Source: Dioscorea cayenensis subsp. rotundata
Taxonomy: Eukaryota; Streptophyta; Magnoliopsida; Dioscoreales; Dioscoreaceae
Length of the DNA: 64,000 nucleotides
Direction of reading: 5' to 3'
NCBI RefSeq assembly: GCF_009730915.1
Contig: NC_052475.1
Span: forward strand, 31,991,016 to 32,055,015
Shown piece after piece: positions 60,847 to 64,000 of the stretch. Made by a program: the position numbers and the translations under genes. Below the pieces are notes generated by a model that did not search any database, was not told where the DNA came from, and worked only from the letters and a program-made list of their open reading frames with translations. How positions within the stretch are numbered: the first letter of the stretch is position 1; each line of letters begins with the position of its first letter.

Positions 60847-63800
60847 GGTGGGTGTTATTTTTAATTAGAATACTCAGTAAGCCTGGCATTTTGGCAATGT
60901 ACTTTAAGTGCATGATTAAACAATGCAAAATTGCACATTTTGGATCCATGGCACTCCCAGTAGTGTAGTAGTAGGGTGTTTTTGTTGGTCAGTTATACAG
61001 CATTGAATAGCAAATACAAATTCTGAATTATGAATATAACTATCAAAGGCATCTTTTGAAGTTTTCTTTTCCCAACTTCAGATCTGTGATTTGTGTTTGT
61101 ATAACACTAGCAAGTAGGTGGACGGATCCTTGAGGTTTGGAGGAAACTATTTTAACTCCCTTATTGCGTGGAGTAAATGATGGAAGGTTATGGCCAGAAT
61201 TTTGCTTAGTTTGGTTCTGTTTGGGCTGATTTTTCTTTACATTGTCATATTTGCTCTTTATTCCAGAATGGATTAATGGTTTTATCATTCTTGCTAAAAG
61301 TACAATTGCCATGCTTTTGATGTGTTCCAAGGAGATTTATGTCAATGACTAAGATCGAGTCCTTCAATATCGAATGTGCAATGTTATAGTCCTTGGTTAC
61401 TAGCCAGAAGCTTTGTGGCTGGCTTCTGCTGGTTTTTCAGAACCTTGAGACCTGGCTTGAATGAAGCACCCCTCTTGTTAAACTGGCAAATAATTGTATA
61501 ATTTCTGGACATACTTAAGGCACTGATGCTTGATATGTGGATGTGCTTCTGTTAGTTCTTCATAATTCAGATGCTCATGTATGGTTGCTTTGTGCTACAT
61601 GAGAGAAAGCTTATAAATTGAAGATTTATACTTCCCAAGTGCTGAGTAAAAGGACTGTCATGACTGTAGGATGCATAATTTCGGGCATGCAGATGGCTCA
61701 CTGATCATGAAGAAGTTATTCCTACATCAGGTATTCTGTGCGCGTGTGCGTATATCAAAATTTCTATTATTGTTACTTGAAAGTCTTGGTTCAGTTGCTT
61801 ACAGTCTGCTGTGCCTGTGCGTGTGATTTTTTTTTTTAATAATCTAGTTTGTGCTAAATCTATGTTTTTGGCGTGCTTTTCATTATTTTATCAATGTAAT
61901 TTAGAAAAAGCAGTTTGGCATAAGTTAATATGTTACAGTGGCAATGTCAATCTAATCAAATCTTGTCATTATGTGATCAGATATGGAGCACAAAGTATCA
62001 TTGCTCCACTAGAGGCATTCAGTTGAAATTGACAATGGGCAGCTCACGGACTTGATAATGTCCCATTCGTTTGAGTTGTGAGACCTGTTCTATGTTCATT
62101 GGTGGAGAAAGGCTAGAACCACCCAGGGATTGTGAGGAGAAGAATAAAGAGAAAGTAGCAGGGGTGTAGAATAAATTAACTTAGTGATGCTGCTATTGGC
62201 ACTTCTTTTTCATTGGTTCTTTATTGCAACAAATCCTTAGTAATTGGAGTTTCGCATAAAGATTGTTCTCAGACATCTATTATGTCTAGTATATTTCTGA
62301 ATCAGGTATATTTCATCTTCTCTACCGGTTCTGCATCATATTTGTTAATTTTATTAACTTTTTAGCCATCTACTGAAAAGGAACAGTAATCTCCATTGTT
62401 TGTTTCACATGACAAACAACCTATTCTGATTTTAATTTCTGTGTCCACTATTCAAATATCTTTATGTTTACTGTAATTTCTTGTTTACCTTCATTTTCAT
62501 GGCTCGTTCACCTCAGACTTTTCTACATCCAACGCTTTCAATTTTTGTCCCATTTAAGCAACTCTTTATTGAGACATTTAATGTGTTTGTTATATAATGC
62601 ACCATCCTTTTTTTTTGCCATAATTGTATGAAATGGAGCACTTTTGACTTTTTGAAGTTTATTTTAATCATGTTGGTTGTATCTTTGTTATGTTTGTTTA
62701 TTTATGGATTATTTTTTAGTGTGCTATGACTTATCGCTTAAAGGAACCTTCTTTCCATTAGTTTACCCCTATCTGCCATAATCATTAAGAGTTCCCCCTC
62801 ATATCAATAAATCATTCTGTATAATTTGCTAGCATTTGAAACGAAAGTCGATTTTTTTTTTCTTCTGAAGCCTGCCACAAGTGCATCTGGATATGATATA
62901 TCCTCTTATTTGGATTGAATTTGATTCAACCGACACAGTTTTTGAGATGGAAAACAAGCTTTAGTTTTTTTTATTATTAGTATTTATTCTGTTGACATGT
63001 CAATACCCTGCCAGCCAAATGTTTAGATCTTTATCTTGATAATGTTGCTGCTCCTATATCACACATGCATGAATTAACATATATAGTGTTTGTACTCTCT
63101 GATATCCCTCGTCAAAGTCCATAATGTCACTCTTCTCTGCCCAGTTACAAGACTAAGAACAGGTTTTTTGGTTCCCCATGAAAAGAAGATTGTTTAGCTA
63201 CTATATTGGATGCTTCTTCTGGAGAACGCTTTAGATAAACAGTTATTATTGCTTAGTTGAAAGTTCCCTGTGGAAGTTGGAACATGAGTCAATAATTATC
63301 TACTTATTGAGATGGCCTACTTCTCGTTTTGCTCTACATTTATCTAGTAGGATTCCCAGCTGTTTACTTCTGCAGTTAATTGATTCCGCTCAATAGGAGC
63401 TGGAGAAGAGTGAGTTCAATCATTCTCATAAAAAATAAATAGGAAAGTCACAAGAAAGTAACTGCATAGAAAGAAGTATTAATGCTGTTGAGTTACTGGC
63501 CATAAAAAGAAGCCTCTTGACTTGAACAGCAAGTGTCTAGTCTTCAAAGTAGATAACCTTCACCTAACAGCTCCTTTCCCTTTCCGCTCTATTGGACTTA
63601 TTTTAATTGACCAAATGTTAGACTTGATACAAGGCTTAAAATATTTGAAGTGGACCTAGTGAGAAGTTAGAGGTTGCCTTTGTAGTGGCCAATATTTATG
63701 TGCATGCATAAACTGTAAAAGAGGAATCTTTAGAGCAAATAGTCCACTAATAGCTGGGGTTAGTAGGATAATGAGGTAAGACCCATCATTATCTAGTTCT

Positions 63801-64000
63801 CATCCAAGCCACCTTTCCTCATCAGCATCTCGCATTAAATAACCAACTCATTGCTTAATGCCTCTTAATATAATCAAAAGGTGGTGGTTATGGCCATCCC
63901 TATCTAATCTGATGCTCTTGGTGCTTTTTATTTGCACCTTTCTTTCACTACTTAACCCACAAAGTTAGTGTCACATTCAACTAGAAGACCACAGCATCTT
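60847..64000. other. No gene recognised in the last 3.1 kb
   Basis: After the PPR stop the DNA is AT-rich with short open frames on both strands, none with domains, splice continuity or gene-like codon use. A long PPR 3' UTR, UTR introns or plain intergenic DNA are all possible. No tRNA or transposon ends were recognised. Confidence 0.5.

Overview
The window is nuclear DNA of a flowering plant. The genes have many short exons with GT-AG introns, chloroplast and mitochondrial targeting peptides, a PLS-class pentatricopeptide gene, and plant-type MULE, CACTA and hAT transposons. The first exons of two genes (mitochondrial KAS and a P-loop ATPase) are strikingly GC-rich in an otherwise AT-rich background. 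This 5' GC gradient is more typical of monocots than of most dicots, so a non-grass monocot is my guess; the species cannot be fixed from the sequence alone. Two runs of exactly 1000 N (1830-2829 and 21218-22217) are scaffold gaps.

Left third (1-24 kb) is a transposon-filled subtilase locus. The 3' exon of one subtilisin-like protease lies at the left edge and carries two homopolymer-type indels. The start of a second subtilase (signal peptide exon plus the beginning of the I9 propeptide) lies at 14752-15054, where a CACTA element cuts it. Between them is a large degraded MULE (2830-12459) that carries an antisense MURA-like transposase and a sense-strand ULP1-type cysteine protease gene, so it is of the ULP-bearing MULE type. 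The CACTA element (15055 into the second gap) has an array of about eight 140-bp repeats at its left end, and an LTR-retrotransposon primer-binding site lies inside it.

Right two thirds (24.4-61 kb) is a gene island of ordinary conserved genes whose exon structures I could assemble in frame: fimbrin (+, 14 exons, 695 aa), FLU (-, 5 exons, 325 aa, tetrapyrrole brake), mitochondrial beta-ketoacyl-ACP synthase (-, 12 exons, 468 aa), an Enhancer-of-Polycomb-like NuA4 subunit (+, 12 exons, 447 aa), a P-loop ATPase of unknown role (-, 11 exons, 543 aa), a 57-aa single-pass membrane microprotein (+, 2 exons) and an intronless E+-type PPR protein (+, 546 aa). mtKAS and the EPL gene are divergent across a shared 1.3-kb region with two telo-boxes; fimbrin/FLU and EPL/ATPase converge. 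The last 3.1 kb holds no gene I can support.

The genes do not form a pathway; they are neighbours only. The most unusual material is in the transposons: GTTTAA hexamer arrays in the MULE introns that follow the direction of transcription, a shortened second copy of the MULE right half, the CACTA 140-bp array, and a clean hAT-type element with an 8-bp target duplication inside an intron of the ATPase gene.
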